From contig SFQY01000044.1 of NCBI GenBank assembly GCA_004562395.1, positions 1 to 36,268 of the forward strand: 36,268 nt of DNA. Direction: 5' to 3'. The DNA comes from a bacterium. Lineage in GTDB: Bacteria > Bacillota > Clostridia > Oscillospirales > Oscillospiraceae. The first letter of the stretch is position 1; the number at the start of each line of letters is the position of its first letter. The translations under genes and the position numbers were made by a program. A model generated the notes under the pieces. The model was not told the origin of the DNA and did not search any database. It saw nothing but the letters and a program-made list of their open reading frames with translations. This document shows positions 16,227 through 23,328 of the stretch, piece after piece.

Positions 16227-16790
16227 ATGAAGCCTGCAGAATTGCTGGAGATCCTGTCCGTGGCGGAGAAGCTGAAGTGCAATACCCGCCACTGCTATAC
16301 CTCCTCCGGCCGCCATGAAAGTGTGGCCGAACACAGCTGGCGTCTGGCGCTGATGGCCATGCTGCTGGCGCCGGAATTTCCGGAAACGGACATGGACCGG
16401 GTCATCCGGATGTGCCTGATCCACGATCTGGGGGAGGCCTTTACCGGGGACATTCCTACCTTCGACAAAACCGACGCCGATACCCGGAAGGAGGATGCCC
16501 TGTATGATCAGTGGGTCCAAACCCTGCCGGAGAAAACCCGGGAGGAATTCTCCTGTTTGCTGGCGGAAATGAACGCCCAGGAAACCCCGGAGGCGAAGCT
16601 TTACAAGGCCCTGGACAAGCTGGAAGCCGTGATCCAGCACAACGAATCGGATATTTCCACCTGGCTGCCGCTGGAGTACGATCTTCAGCTGAGCTACGGG
16701 GCGGAAAATGTGCGTTTTTCCCCCTACCTGCAGAAGCTGAAGGCCCAGATCGACTGCTGCACCCGGGAAAAAATTGCCCGTGGGAAATAG
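16227..16790 (+). CDS. HD-domain phosphohydrolase, YfbR/HDDC2-like
   Basis: 187 residues. The HD metal-site residues are in place: H36 (in ESVAEHSW), H66-D67 (in CLIHDLGE) and D130 (in KALDKLEAVIQH). The HESVAEHSW motif and the size fit the YfbR/HDDC2 group, of which E. coli YfbR is a 5'-deoxynucleotidase acting on deoxynucleoside monophosphates. Related proteins in Firmicutes are often annotated simply as HD domain proteins. AAGGAGG lies seven bases before the ATG. It is a single gene flanked on both sides by TIR repeat elements. The exact substrate is not certain. Confidence 0.85.
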   Translation: MKPAELLEILSVAEKLKCNTRHCYTSSGRHESVAEHSWRLALMAMLLAPEFPETDMDRVIRMCLIHDLGEAFTGDIPTFDKTDADTRKEDALYDQWVQTLPEKTREEFSCLLAEMNAQETPEAKLYKALDKLEAVIQHNESDISTWLPLEYDLQLSYGAENVRFSPYLQKLKAQIDCCTREKIARGK

Positions 16791-16799
16791 TTAAAAGGA

Positions 16800-16945
16800 A
16801 AATGATCGTTTAGCGGCCTAACGGCCCCCTCTGACGAGGGTGGTGCTCCGCGCAGCGAATCAAAATATTCATGATTGCCGGTGGCAATCATACCTAAAGG
16901 GAGCCTTGTGGGTGCGCAGTAACCAACGAAGCATAAACGATCATT
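16800..16945. repeat. TIR-bounded palindromic repeat element (copy 4, 146 bp)
   Basis: Left end AAATGATCGTTTA at 16800-16812, right end TAAACGATCATTT at 16933-16945. The interior is the reverse orientation of the module in copies 3, 5 and 6: GGGAGCCTTGTGGGTGCGCAG lies near the right end, instead of CTGCGCACCCACAAGGCTCCC near the left. It begins 10 bases after the HD gene stop and is the shortest complete copy. Confidence 0.75.
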
Positions 16946-16948
16946 TAT

Positions 16949-17052
16949 GTGGGAGATATGAGCCCCCCGGAAAGGATGCAGGATAAAAAGACGCGGCTGG
17001 AACGGGGGACCGTTTCAGCCGCTGTATCTTTTGAGGGTTATACCGCGGGGGA
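16949..17052. repeat. Duplicate of the 3' end and terminator of the VanY-type gene
   Basis: This segment is nearly identical to 18311-18409. It begins TGGGAGATATGAG, includes the terminator hairpin GCGGCTGGAACG / CGTTTCAGCCGC (16993-17022) flanked by AAAAAGA and ATCTTTT, and ends with GAGGGTTATACCGCGGG. On the minus strand that end reads as the last codons (Pro-Ala-Val-stop) of a relative of the gene at 18397. Only the tail is present. Both copies directly follow the right end of a TIR element. Confidence 0.7.
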
Positions 17053-17071
17053 GAAAAATCATACATAGGGG

Positions 17072-17098
17072 ACTCAAGCACCGCTTGAGTTCTTTTTT
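17072..17098 (+). terminator. Intrinsic terminator
   Basis: Perfect 8-bp stem ACTCAAGC / GCTTGAGT with a three-base loop, followed by TCTTTTTT. No gene lies directly upstream on the plus strand, so it may end read-through from the HD gene region or a short RNA. Confidence 0.7.
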
Positions 17099-17108
17099 CA
17101 AGACAAAA

Positions 17109-17141
17109 TTGATAGGAAAACCGGGAAAAACCTGCTATGAT
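17109..17141 (+). promoter_or_regulatory. Probable extended -10 promoter of the XRE regulator gene
   Basis: TGCTATGAT at 17133-17141 is a good extended -10. A TTGATA at 17109-17114 is 21 bp away, longer than the ideal spacer, so the promoter probably depends on the extended -10. Confidence 0.4.
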
Positions 17142-17181
17142 GAGGGCACAAAGCAGCTGCTGGAAAAAAGGAGGAACAACG

Positions 17182-18060
17182 ATGTTCGACACTATGAAGG
17201 TCGCAAAAAAAATCCGTCAGGCCCGGATTGCCCAGAACCTGACCCAGATGAATCTGGCGGACGCCATGGGGGTCAGCTACCAGGCGGTAAGCAACTGGGA
17301 GCGGGGGAACTCCATGCCGGATATTTCCAAATTGGAGGACCTGTGCCAGATCCTGCACCTCAGCCCGGCGGAGCTTCTGGGTATGGAGAACTCAGAGAGC
17401 GCCGCAGTGACCCGGATCATGACCCAGGAGGACGCATCGCTGACGGCGGAGGAACTTTCGGAGCTGGCGCCGGTGCTGCCCCCGGTCCAGGTGAAGGAGC
17501 AGGCAAAAAAACAAAAGCTGAACATTGCCTCTCTGGTGGCCATAGCCCCCTATCTGGATGAGAATTTCCTGGAAGAACTGTCGGAGGATGTGGAAGTAGA
17601 GAATCTGCTGATACTGCAAAGCCTGGCTCCCTATCTGGACGAGGACACGCTGGACAAGCTGGCGCGCCGGGCACAAAAAGTGGATTTTAACGGTATCGCC
17701 GCCCTGGCCCCCTTCCTGGAGGAGGATACTCTGGATTATCTGGTCAGGCACTGCACCCAAAAGCCTGAGGACTGGGCATTCCTGCAGGAGCTGGCGTCCT
17801 TCCTGAGCAAGGAGACTCTGGACTGGACGATCCGGCAGTGGGGCGGGGACTTTGACCGGAAGATGCTGACAGCCCTGGCCCCCTTCCTTGAGGAGCAGAC
17901 CATTGACACCCTGGTCAGGGAGCGGATTGCCGTAGGGGATACCAGGAGCCTCACCGGACTGCTGCCCTTTATGGAGGAAGACGCGGTGCGCGGCCTGGTT
18001 CGGGCCTTTATGGATCAGGGAGATCTGGAAGCCATGAAAGAAGCGGCGAGATTCCTGTAA
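17182..18060 (+). CDS. XRE-family regulator with six C-terminal helical repeats
   Basis: 292 residues from the ATG at 17182, seven bases after AAAGGAGG; the in-frame ATG at 17137 has no ribosome site. Residues 7-62 are a Cro/CI-type helix-turn-helix (KIRQARIAQNLTQMNLADAM, YQAVSNWERG). A linker (about 70-112) leads to six repeats starting with LAPYLDE-like motifs at residues 121, 148, 175, 204, 232 and 260, a period of 27-29. Each repeat looks like two short helices, suggesting a HEAT-like solenoid that could bind a partner or ligand. No target gene is obvious; it may regulate the neighbouring genes or itself. Confidence 0.8.
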   Translation: MFDTMKVAKKIRQARIAQNLTQMNLADAMGVSYQAVSNWERGNSMPDISKLEDLCQILHLSPAELLGMENSESAAVTRIMTQEDASLTAEELSELAPVLPPVQVKEQAKKQKLNIASLVAIAPYLDENFLEELSEDVEVENLLILQSLAPYLDEDTLDKLARRAQKVDFNGIAALAPFLEEDTLDYLVRHCTQKPEDWAFLQELASFLSKETLDWTIRQWGGDFDRKMLTALAPFLEEQTIDTLVRERIAVGDTRSLTGLLPFMEEDAVRGLVRAFMDQGDLEAMKEAARFL

Positions 18061-18085
18061 GGCCATGCACCGTCACCTTTGGGTG

Positions 18086-18299
18086 GTAAATGATTGTTTA
18101 GCGCTCCGATGGTTGCCGCACACCCACAAGGCTCCCTCTGATGAGGGAGCTGTCGCGAAGCGACTGAGGGAGAGAAAATGTTCCGTCTTTTCCCGTATTT
18201 ACCAAGAATTCGAAAGGTTTCAGGCTTTCTCTCCCCCAGTCAGCTTCGCTGACAGCCCCCTCGTCAGAGGGGGCCTTGGGACGCTAAACGATCATTTAC
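18086..18299. repeat. TIR-bounded palindromic repeat element (copy 5, 214 bp)
   Basis: Left end GTAAATGATTGTTTA at 18086-18100, right end TAAACGATCATTTAC at 18285-18299. The left arm (GGCTCCCTCTGATGAGGGAGC, TGTCGCGAAGCGACTGAGGG) is largely complementary to the right arm (CCCCCAGTCAGCTTCGCTGACAG, CCCCTCGTCAGAGGGGGCC). This copy shows best that the element is one long imperfect palindrome. It separates the convergent XRE and VanY-type genes. Confidence 0.8.
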
Positions 18300-18342
18300 G
18301 AAAAAAGCAATGGGAGATATGAGCCCCCGGAAAGGATACAGG

Positions 18343-18390
18343 AAAAAAGACGCGGCTGGAACGGGGGACCGTTTCAGCTGCTGTTTCTTT
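18343..18390 (-). terminator. Bidirectional intrinsic terminator after the VanY-type gene
   Basis: Stem GCGGCTGGAACG / CGTTTCAGCTGC (18352-18381) with a six-base loop, flanked by GAAAAAAGA on one side and GTTTCTTTT on the other. On the minus strand it ends with TCTTTTTTCC just after the 18397-19878 gene. A second copy is at 16993-17022. Confidence 0.8.
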
Positions 18391-18396
18391 TGAGGG

Positions 18397-19878
18397 TTAT
18401 GCCGCGGGAGACTGGGTCTGCTCCGGTTCTGACTGTTCATAGAGCTTGTCGCCGTACAGAGCCTTGACCTTTTCCCAGGTGACCGGTTCCGCCCCAAGGT
18501 ATTCCTCCAGACACAGTCCGGAATCCTTTATATCCAGAGAAACGTCGGTGCCCACATATCGGAAGTGCCAGGGTTCATCGACGATGCCGGTGATGGATTC
18601 TTTTTCCTCCGTATAGCGCAGGATGAAGCCATAGTCCCAGCAGTGTTCCTGAAGCCAGGCGATGGCTTTTTCTCCCAGCAGATCCACCGCCAGACCCAGA
18701 TGATGCTCGCTGGTCCCGGGGATGGCTACGGTTTCCAGAGCCTTTTCCCGGGCTTCCTCGAACTCCAGATCGAATTCCTCCATGTGTTCCAGGGTGCGCT
18801 TCTCCAGAATGGCGGTCTGCTCTTCAACGGTGCGGTAGGCGGAGTTGAAATTGTACTCGATACCGGCGGCATTGCAGTCTGCCAGCATCCGCACCAGAGC
18901 GTCATAGCAACGCTGGTCCACATCGTGGTAGCCCACTACGTTCACAAGATTTTTTTCATAGTCCTCCGGCACCGGATTCAGAGCGTTGACCAGAATGACC
19001 TCCACCCCCTTGGGGCTGAAATAGTGGGTCCTTCCGTCGATCTTTGTGGGACCAACCGCGGCGGTGCCGTCGGAATGGAGGTAGTAGCGGTATTCGCCCA
19101 GCTGAAGCCAGCCGGTACCGGGCGTCCCGTTCTCCTGGAAATAATACAGGGAGCCATCGATCTCAGCCCAGCCCACAGCCATGGGGCCGTCAGGCAGATA
19201 GTACCGGCGGCCTCTTTCCGTGTCCTCCCAGCCGGTGTACATGGCGCCGTCCTCCTGAAACAGGTACCGCCGGTCTTCGATGACCGCCGCGCCTGTAACC
19301 ATTGCGCCGTCCTCGTCAAAATAATAGCGGTTGTCCTCCAGGTTTACGAATCCAATGGACATAAGTCCGTCACTGGAGAAGTGATACCGTTTCCCGTCGA
19401 TGTCCTGCCAGCCGGTGGCAAGGGTCCCGCCGGGCAGATAGTAACGTCCTCCCGCCAGCTGGGTCCAGCCCTCCGCCATCACTCCGGCGTCATCAAAATA
19501 ATGGGTCTTTCCGTCCAGGGTCAGCCAGCCGCTGAAACGGTGGCCGTCCTCCGCCAGATAGTAGGTCTTTCCCTCCCGGGTCAGCCAGCCGGTGACCAGG
19601 GTGCCGCTTCCGCCGAAATAGTAGGTCTTCCCGTCAACGTCCTGCCAGCCCAGGCAGGGGGTGCCGTCATCGTGGAAATAGTAGCGCCCGTCCTCCAGAT
19701 CCAGCCAGCCGCTGACCGGATCGGCGTGGAAATCCCGATAGAAACGGATGCCGTTTTTTTCCACCCAACCGCTTCGGTCTACGTTGTTGTCATACCAAAA
19801 CCAGATACCGCTGGTAAGGGCCGCGAAAAGCAGAATGCCGCAAATGACCAGCAGGAGAATCTGCCGTTTCTTCTTCAT
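18397..19878 (-). CDS. Anchored D-Ala-D-Ala carboxypeptidase (VanY-type) with cell-wall-binding repeats
   Basis: 493 residues. An N-terminal anchor or signal helix (about 6-28) is followed by about 13 tandem repeats of roughly 20 residues with the GW...DGKTYYF..DG pattern of choline/glucan-binding (CW_binding) repeats, spanning about 37-300. The C-terminal domain is VanY/DacB-like (PF02557): SAYRTVEEQ, the zinc motif SEHHLGLAVDL and EPWHFRYVG carry the Zn ligands and catalytic residues. It should trim D-Ala from peptidoglycan stem peptides at the cell surface. GGAGG lies six bases before the ATG. The C-terminus is a Pro/Gln/Glu tail. It ends at a bidirectional terminator. Confidence 0.9.
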   Translation of the reverse strand: MKKKRQILLLVICGILLFAALTSGIWFWYDNNVDRSGWVEKNGIRFYRDFHADPVSGWLDLEDGRYYFHDDGTPCLGWQDVDGKTYYFGGSGTLVTGWLTREGKTYYLAEDGHRFSGWLTLDGKTHYFDDAGVMAEGWTQLAGGRYYLPGGTLATGWQDIDGKRYHFSSDGLMSIGFVNLEDNRYYFDEDGAMVTGAAVIEDRRYLFQEDGAMYTGWEDTERGRRYYLPDGPMAVGWAEIDGSLYYFQENGTPGTGWLQLGEYRYYLHSDGTAAVGPTKIDGRTHYFSPKGVEVILVNALNPVPEDYEKNLVNVVGYHDVDQRCYDALVRMLADCNAAGIEYNFNSAYRTVEEQTAILEKRTLEHMEEFDLEFEEAREKALETVAIPGTSEHHLGLAVDLLGEKAIAWLQEHCWDYGFILRYTEEKESITGIVDEPWHFRYVGTDVSLDIKDSGLCLEEYLGAEPVTWEKVKALYGDKLYEQSEPEQTQSPAA

Positions 19879-19906
19879 AGGCTTCCTCCCAAATCATTAT
19901 GAAAGA

Positions 19907-19935
19907 ATCATACCACATTTGGCGTGAAATTGCAA
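19907..19935 (-). promoter_or_regulatory. Promoter of the VanY-type gene (minus strand)
   Basis: On the minus strand, -35 TTGCAA (19935-19930) and -10 TATGAT (19912-19907), 17-bp spacer, preceded by TGG so that it also reads as an extended -10. It diverges from the glycosyltransferase promoter about 90 bp away. Confidence 0.65.
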
Positions 19936-20004
19936 GAAGCCGGGGCCTTCCGTTGGAAACGATACAATCTTAAGATTTTTCACAGTAGATTTTTCCTCAT
20001 AATC

Positions 20005-20013
20005 TGCTATAAT
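20005..20013 (+). promoter_or_regulatory. Extended -10 promoter of the glycosyltransferase gene
   Basis: TGCTATAAT is an exact extended -10 element. No good -35 lies 17 bp upstream. The leader of about 85 bases can fold: GGCAGC (20047-20052) pairs with GCTGCC (20083-20088), with GGTG/CACC inside, ending just before the ribosome site. Confidence 0.55.
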
Positions 20014-20104
20014 AGGAAAAAACAACTTGACGCGTAGCGGGAACACGGCAGCTTCCCGGTGCCTGGACACCGAAGACGCTCCGCTGCCATTACGGAGGAT
20101 TTTC

Positions 20105-21274
20105 ATGCCATCTCAGGAACGAAAGAAATTGAAGATTCTGATCACAACGGATCTTTACACCACCAATACCAACGGTGTTGTGACTTCGGTGCAGAATCTG
20201 TTCGACGAGCTGACTGCCAAGGGACACGATGTGCGTATCCTGACCATTTCCAATGATCTCCATTCCCATAAGGAAGGCGCGGTGTATTACATCCGCTCCC
20301 TGCCTCTGGGGATGGTGTACCCTGATGTCCGGATGCCCACCTCCTTCCACCACAGGCTGATCCAGGAGCTGATCGACTGGAAGCCTGACGTGATCCACAG
20401 CCAGTGCGAGTTTTTCAGCTTTCAGTTTGCCTCCCGGATCTCCCGGATCACCGGCGCACCCATTGTCCATACCTATCATACCCTCTACGAGCAGTATGTC
20501 ACCTATCTGGTCCCCAGCAAACGGCTGGGGAACGTGCTGGTCCGGGTGCTGTCCCGCCAGCGGCTGAAGAAGGTCAGGATCCTGGTGGCTCCCACCCAGA
20601 AGGTGGAGGACGCCCTGCTGAGCTACGGCGTCCAGAATCCCATCAGCGTTGTCCCCAGCGGCATCAGTCTGGAACAGCACCACCAGCGGCTGACAGCGGA
20701 GCAGCGGTTGGAAAAGCGCCGGGCTCTGGGCATCCGGGACGATCAGCAGGTTCTGCTGAACCTGGGACGGCTGGGTACGGAAAAGAACCTGGGAGAGCTG
20801 ATGGAGCTGTTCGCCCAGGCCCAGAAGTCCAACGACAAAATGGTTTTCCTGATCGTGGGAGACGGCCCGGCCAGGGAGGACCTGGAAAAGCAGGCCCGGG
20901 AGCTGGGGGTTGCCGATCATGTGATTTTCACCGGCATGGTGGCCCCCTCGGAGGTACAGAACTACTACCAGCTGGCGGATGTGTTCGTCAGCGCTTCCAC
21001 CAGCGAGACTCAGGGCCTGACCTATATCGAAGCCGCAGCCAACGGCCTGCCCCTTCTGTGCCGCCAGGATGACTGCCTGAACGAGGTGCTGAAGGAAGGG
21101 GAGAACGGCTTCGAGTATACCAACGCCGAGGAATTTCTTCAGGATATCGACGAGGTGCTGGAGGATCCCCAGTGGCGGGAGGCGGCCTCCAAACGAAGCG
21201 AGGAGATCGCGCAGAGCTTCGGAAAGAAGGCCTTCGGCGAGGCCATTGAGAATATTTACGAATCGGTACTGTGA
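20105..21274 (+). CDS. GT4-family glycosyltransferase, diacylglycerol glucosyltransferase-like
   Basis: 389 residues from the ATG at 20105, six bases after GGAGG; an upstream in-frame start at 20027 would add an unlikely peptide read from the leader. GT-B fold: the N-terminal domain starts KILITTDLYTTNTNGVVTSV, with the acceptor-side motif HTYHTLYEQYV. The C-terminal donor domain has VVPSGIS, NLGRLGTEKNL, VGDGP and the nucleotide-sugar motif SASTSETQGLTYIEAAANGLP, which includes the E-x7-E-like glutamates. The pattern resembles 1,2-diacylglycerol 3-glucosyltransferases and related lipid glycosyltransferases that act at the inner face of the membrane. Single gene followed by a strong terminator. 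The precise acceptor is inferred. Confidence 0.82.
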   Translation: MPSQERKKLKILITTDLYTTNTNGVVTSVQNLFDELTAKGHDVRILTISNDLHSHKEGAVYYIRSLPLGMVYPDVRMPTSFHHRLIQELIDWKPDVIHSQCEFFSFQFASRISRITGAPIVHTYHTLYEQYVTYLVPSKRLGNVLVRVLSRQRLKKVRILVAPTQKVEDALLSYGVQNPISVVPSGISLEQHHQRLTAEQRLEKRRALGIRDDQQVLLNLGRLGTEKNLGELMELFAQAQKSNDKMVFLIVGDGPAREDLEKQARELGVADHVIFTGMVAPSEVQNYYQLADVFVSASTSETQGLTYIEAAANGLPLLCRQDDCLNEVLKEGENGFEYTNAEEFLQDIDEVLEDPQWREAASKRSEEIAQSFGKKAFGEAIENIYESVL

Positions 21275-21293
21275 CCTGTGGGTAAATCAGCAG

Positions 21294-21345
21294 ACGCCGC
21301 CGTTCCGGGCCGGGGAAGCTTCCGGCCCGGGATGGCGGTGTTTTC
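21294..21345 (+). terminator. Intrinsic terminator of the glycosyltransferase gene
   Basis: Long G/C stem: ACGCCGCC and TTCCGGGCCGG pair with CCGGCCCGGGA and TGGCGGTG around a GGAAGCTT loop, followed by TTTTCG. Confidence 0.85.
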
Positions 21346-21370
21346 GTCCCTCGGAGACGGTTACATTTTG

Positions 21371-21398
21371 TTGACATCTCCTGAAAAGAAGCTATAAT
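21371..21398 (+). promoter_or_regulatory. Sigma-A promoter of the phosphodiester glycosidase/Lgt-like operon
   Basis: Consensus -35 TTGACA (21371-21376) and -10 TATAAT (21393-21398) with a 16-bp spacer. Confidence 0.75.
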
Positions 21399-21427
21399 GG
21401 GAAAAAGATAAGAAAGAGGTGACATGT

Positions 21428-22069
21428 TTGAAGGCCGCAAGGTTTTTTTCTGCTGTTTTCGCGGTGGCAGGGACCATCCTGATGCTGGGAACAACGGTAC
21501 TTTGCCTGACCTGCCGCAACGCGGGGGTGAAGGTGAAAAAGTTGCCTGAGGGCGCTGTGAATTGCTCCGAATCCCTGATGGAGGCGCTGGCCGCGGGGGA
21601 TTATGCCGCTGCCGGAAACCTGATATACGGCCAGCCGGATCTGGGAGCGGGCCGGGGATCCACGGAGGATCCGGAGGACCGGATCTGGAACGCTTTTTTG
21701 GACAGCATTTCCTATGAGTTTTCCGGGACCTGCTATGTGGTGGATTCCGGCTTCGCCAGAGAGGCGGATATCACCACGCTGGATCTTTCCAGTGTGACGG
21801 ATGCCATCGCAGGCCATGCCTATACGCTGCTGACCCAGCGGGTGGAGGCCGCGGAGGATATGTCGGAGCTTTATGACGAGGGGAATCATTTCCGCCAGGA
21901 GCTGGTAGATCAGGTCCTGGAGGAAGCGGCGCTGCAGGCGCTGGAGCAGGATGCCCGGACGGTGACCAGCCATGTGACGATGAAGCTCATCTGCAGGGAC
22001 GGCCAATGGTGGGCGGTGCCGGATCAGGCATTGCTGCAGGCCATTTCCGGCGGCGCGGCAAGGGGGTAG
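21428..22069 (+). CDS. Membrane-anchored protein of unknown function
   Basis: 213 residues from the TTG at 21428, six bases after AAGAGGTG; the GTG at 21419 overlaps that ribosome site. A single N-terminal hydrophobic segment (about 4-26) includes Cys residues (VLCLTC) but no clear lipobox. The rest is soluble, acidic and helical, with the segment SLMEALAAGDYAAAGNLIYG followed by a charged C-terminal part ending DGQWWAVPDQALLQAI. I do not recognise the family; it may be a small surface-exposed NTF2-like domain, but that is a guess. It is the first gene of a three-gene operon, with the next gene starting four bases after its stop. Confidence 0.65.
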   Translation: MKAARFFSAVFAVAGTILMLGTTVLCLTCRNAGVKVKKLPEGAVNCSESLMEALAAGDYAAAGNLIYGQPDLGAGRGSTEDPEDRIWNAFLDSISYEFSGTCYVVDSGFAREADITTLDLSSVTDAIAGHAYTLLTQRVEAAEDMSELYDEGNHFRQELVDQVLEEAALQALEQDARTVTSHVTMKLICRDGQWWAVPDQALLQAISGGAARG

Positions 22070-22073
22070 ACAA

Positions 22074-23324
22074 GTGGGATATCAACCGAAATACGCCGCA
22101 AAGGGCCGGAAGCCCCAAAAAGCCCCACCCCCCCAGAAACCTCAAAACTCCAAAAAGCCCTCTGTCTTGTTTATTCTGCTCAGCATTGTGATCGTACCGG
22201 TTTCCCTGTATCTGACCTGGAACCTGCTCAGCGGAATGCTTGAAAGCTTTGGCCGTCCGAAGCCGGTCACGCAGCAGAAAACTTTGGATATGGCCATCGA
22301 AGAACAGGTGGATGCCTACGTGCGGGAGCAGATGGAATCGGCCAGAGGCGCTCTGCTCAGCCAGGAGCGGCCCGAGGAAGCACCCACGGAGACCATTCCG
22401 CCTGTCCGGAAGGTATACTGGATCGACGAGGATGCCCAGGTGGCTCCGGAGCCGGATCAAAGCCTCTTTGGGCAGACCGATGATCCGGCAAGCCTTCAGG
22501 ATATCCTGGACCGGGCCGCCTACCTGCTGGACGGGCAGCAGCTGTATTTCCACACGGACGTGGAGCTGTTCCAGAACACCCCGGTGCGCTATTATCTGGA
22601 CGACAGCATTTTCGCCATCACCTGGAAGGAGGTCCATGAGGGGTCGGTCTACACCTTCTCCGAGGTCAAGGTCTCCCATCCCTCCCAGTTCCGCCGCCAT
22701 CTGGCGGGAGGCGAGTTCGGCTCCGAGATGCAGTATCTGACCACGGAAATGGCAGCCAGCGTCAACGCGGTGGTGGCCTCCAGCGGCGACTTTTACCGCT
22801 TCCGGGACTTCGGCATCTGCGTTTACGAGGGAAAGGTCCGCCGGGTGGAGGGCACCTACGCGGAAACCTGCTATATCGACGGAAACGGCGACATGCACTT
22901 TACCTACGGCGGGGACCTTCTGGACACGCCTTCGGCCCAGGCCTACGTGGACGGGAATGATATCCGCTTCAGCCTGTGCTTCGGCCCGGTGCTGGTGGAT
23001 GAGTATCAGGTGGTGAACCATACCTGGTATGGCGTGGGCGAGATCAACGAGGGCTATGCCCGGGCGGCGCTGTGCCAGATGGGACCGCTGCACTATATCG
23101 TGGTAACGGCCAATACCGAAGGGCCTTATCAGGATATCCCCACCGTGGCCACCTTCAGCAAGTATGTCTCGGCCACGGGATGCCGCATGGCCTACTGCCT
23201 GGACGGCGGCCAGACGGCGGCCATCGTCATGAACGACGAGCTGATCAATCGCCCGGTCTATGGCCAGCAGAGAAAGATCAGCGATATCATCTATTTCGCC
23301 ACGGCCATACCGGAAGGAGACTGA
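22074..23324 (+). CDS. Membrane-anchored phosphodiester glycosidase-family protein (NAGPA domain)
   Basis: 416 residues starting with GTG, seven bases after AGGGGG. A Lys/Pro/Gln-rich cytoplasmic N-terminus precedes one transmembrane helix (about 31-54). A long spacer leads to a domain with the signature motifs of PF09992: GVGEINEGYARAALCQ, a VVTANTEG strand, and LDGGQTAAIVMNDELINRP, which matches the conserved LDGG...NRP block. Human NAGPA removes GlcNAc from phosphodiesters. Bacterial members are thought to act on exopolysaccharide or phosphodiester-linked cell-wall sugars outside the cell. Adjacent and presumably functionally linked to the Lgt-like protein downstream. Confidence 0.82.
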   Translation: MGYQPKYAAKGRKPQKAPPPQKPQNSKKPSVLFILLSIVIVPVSLYLTWNLLSGMLESFGRPKPVTQQKTLDMAIEEQVDAYVREQMESARGALLSQERPEEAPTETIPPVRKVYWIDEDAQVAPEPDQSLFGQTDDPASLQDILDRAAYLLDGQQLYFHTDVELFQNTPVRYYLDDSIFAITWKEVHEGSVYTFSEVKVSHPSQFRRHLAGGEFGSEMQYLTTEMAASVNAVVASSGDFYRFRDFGICVYEGKVRRVEGTYAETCYIDGNGDMHFTYGGDLLDTPSAQAYVDGNDIRFSLCFGPVLVDEYQVVNHTWYGVGEINEGYARAALCQMGPLHYIVVTANTEGPYQDIPTVATFSKYVSATGCRMAYCLDGGQTAAIVMNDELINRPVYGQQRKISDIIYFATAIPEGD

Positions 23325-23328
23325 TGCC

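Noticed and set aside
16020..18299. Clustered similar repeats considered as a possible CRISPR array
   Set aside because: The repeats are long palindromes separated by genes and unequal distances, with no short regular direct repeats or spacers and no cas genes.
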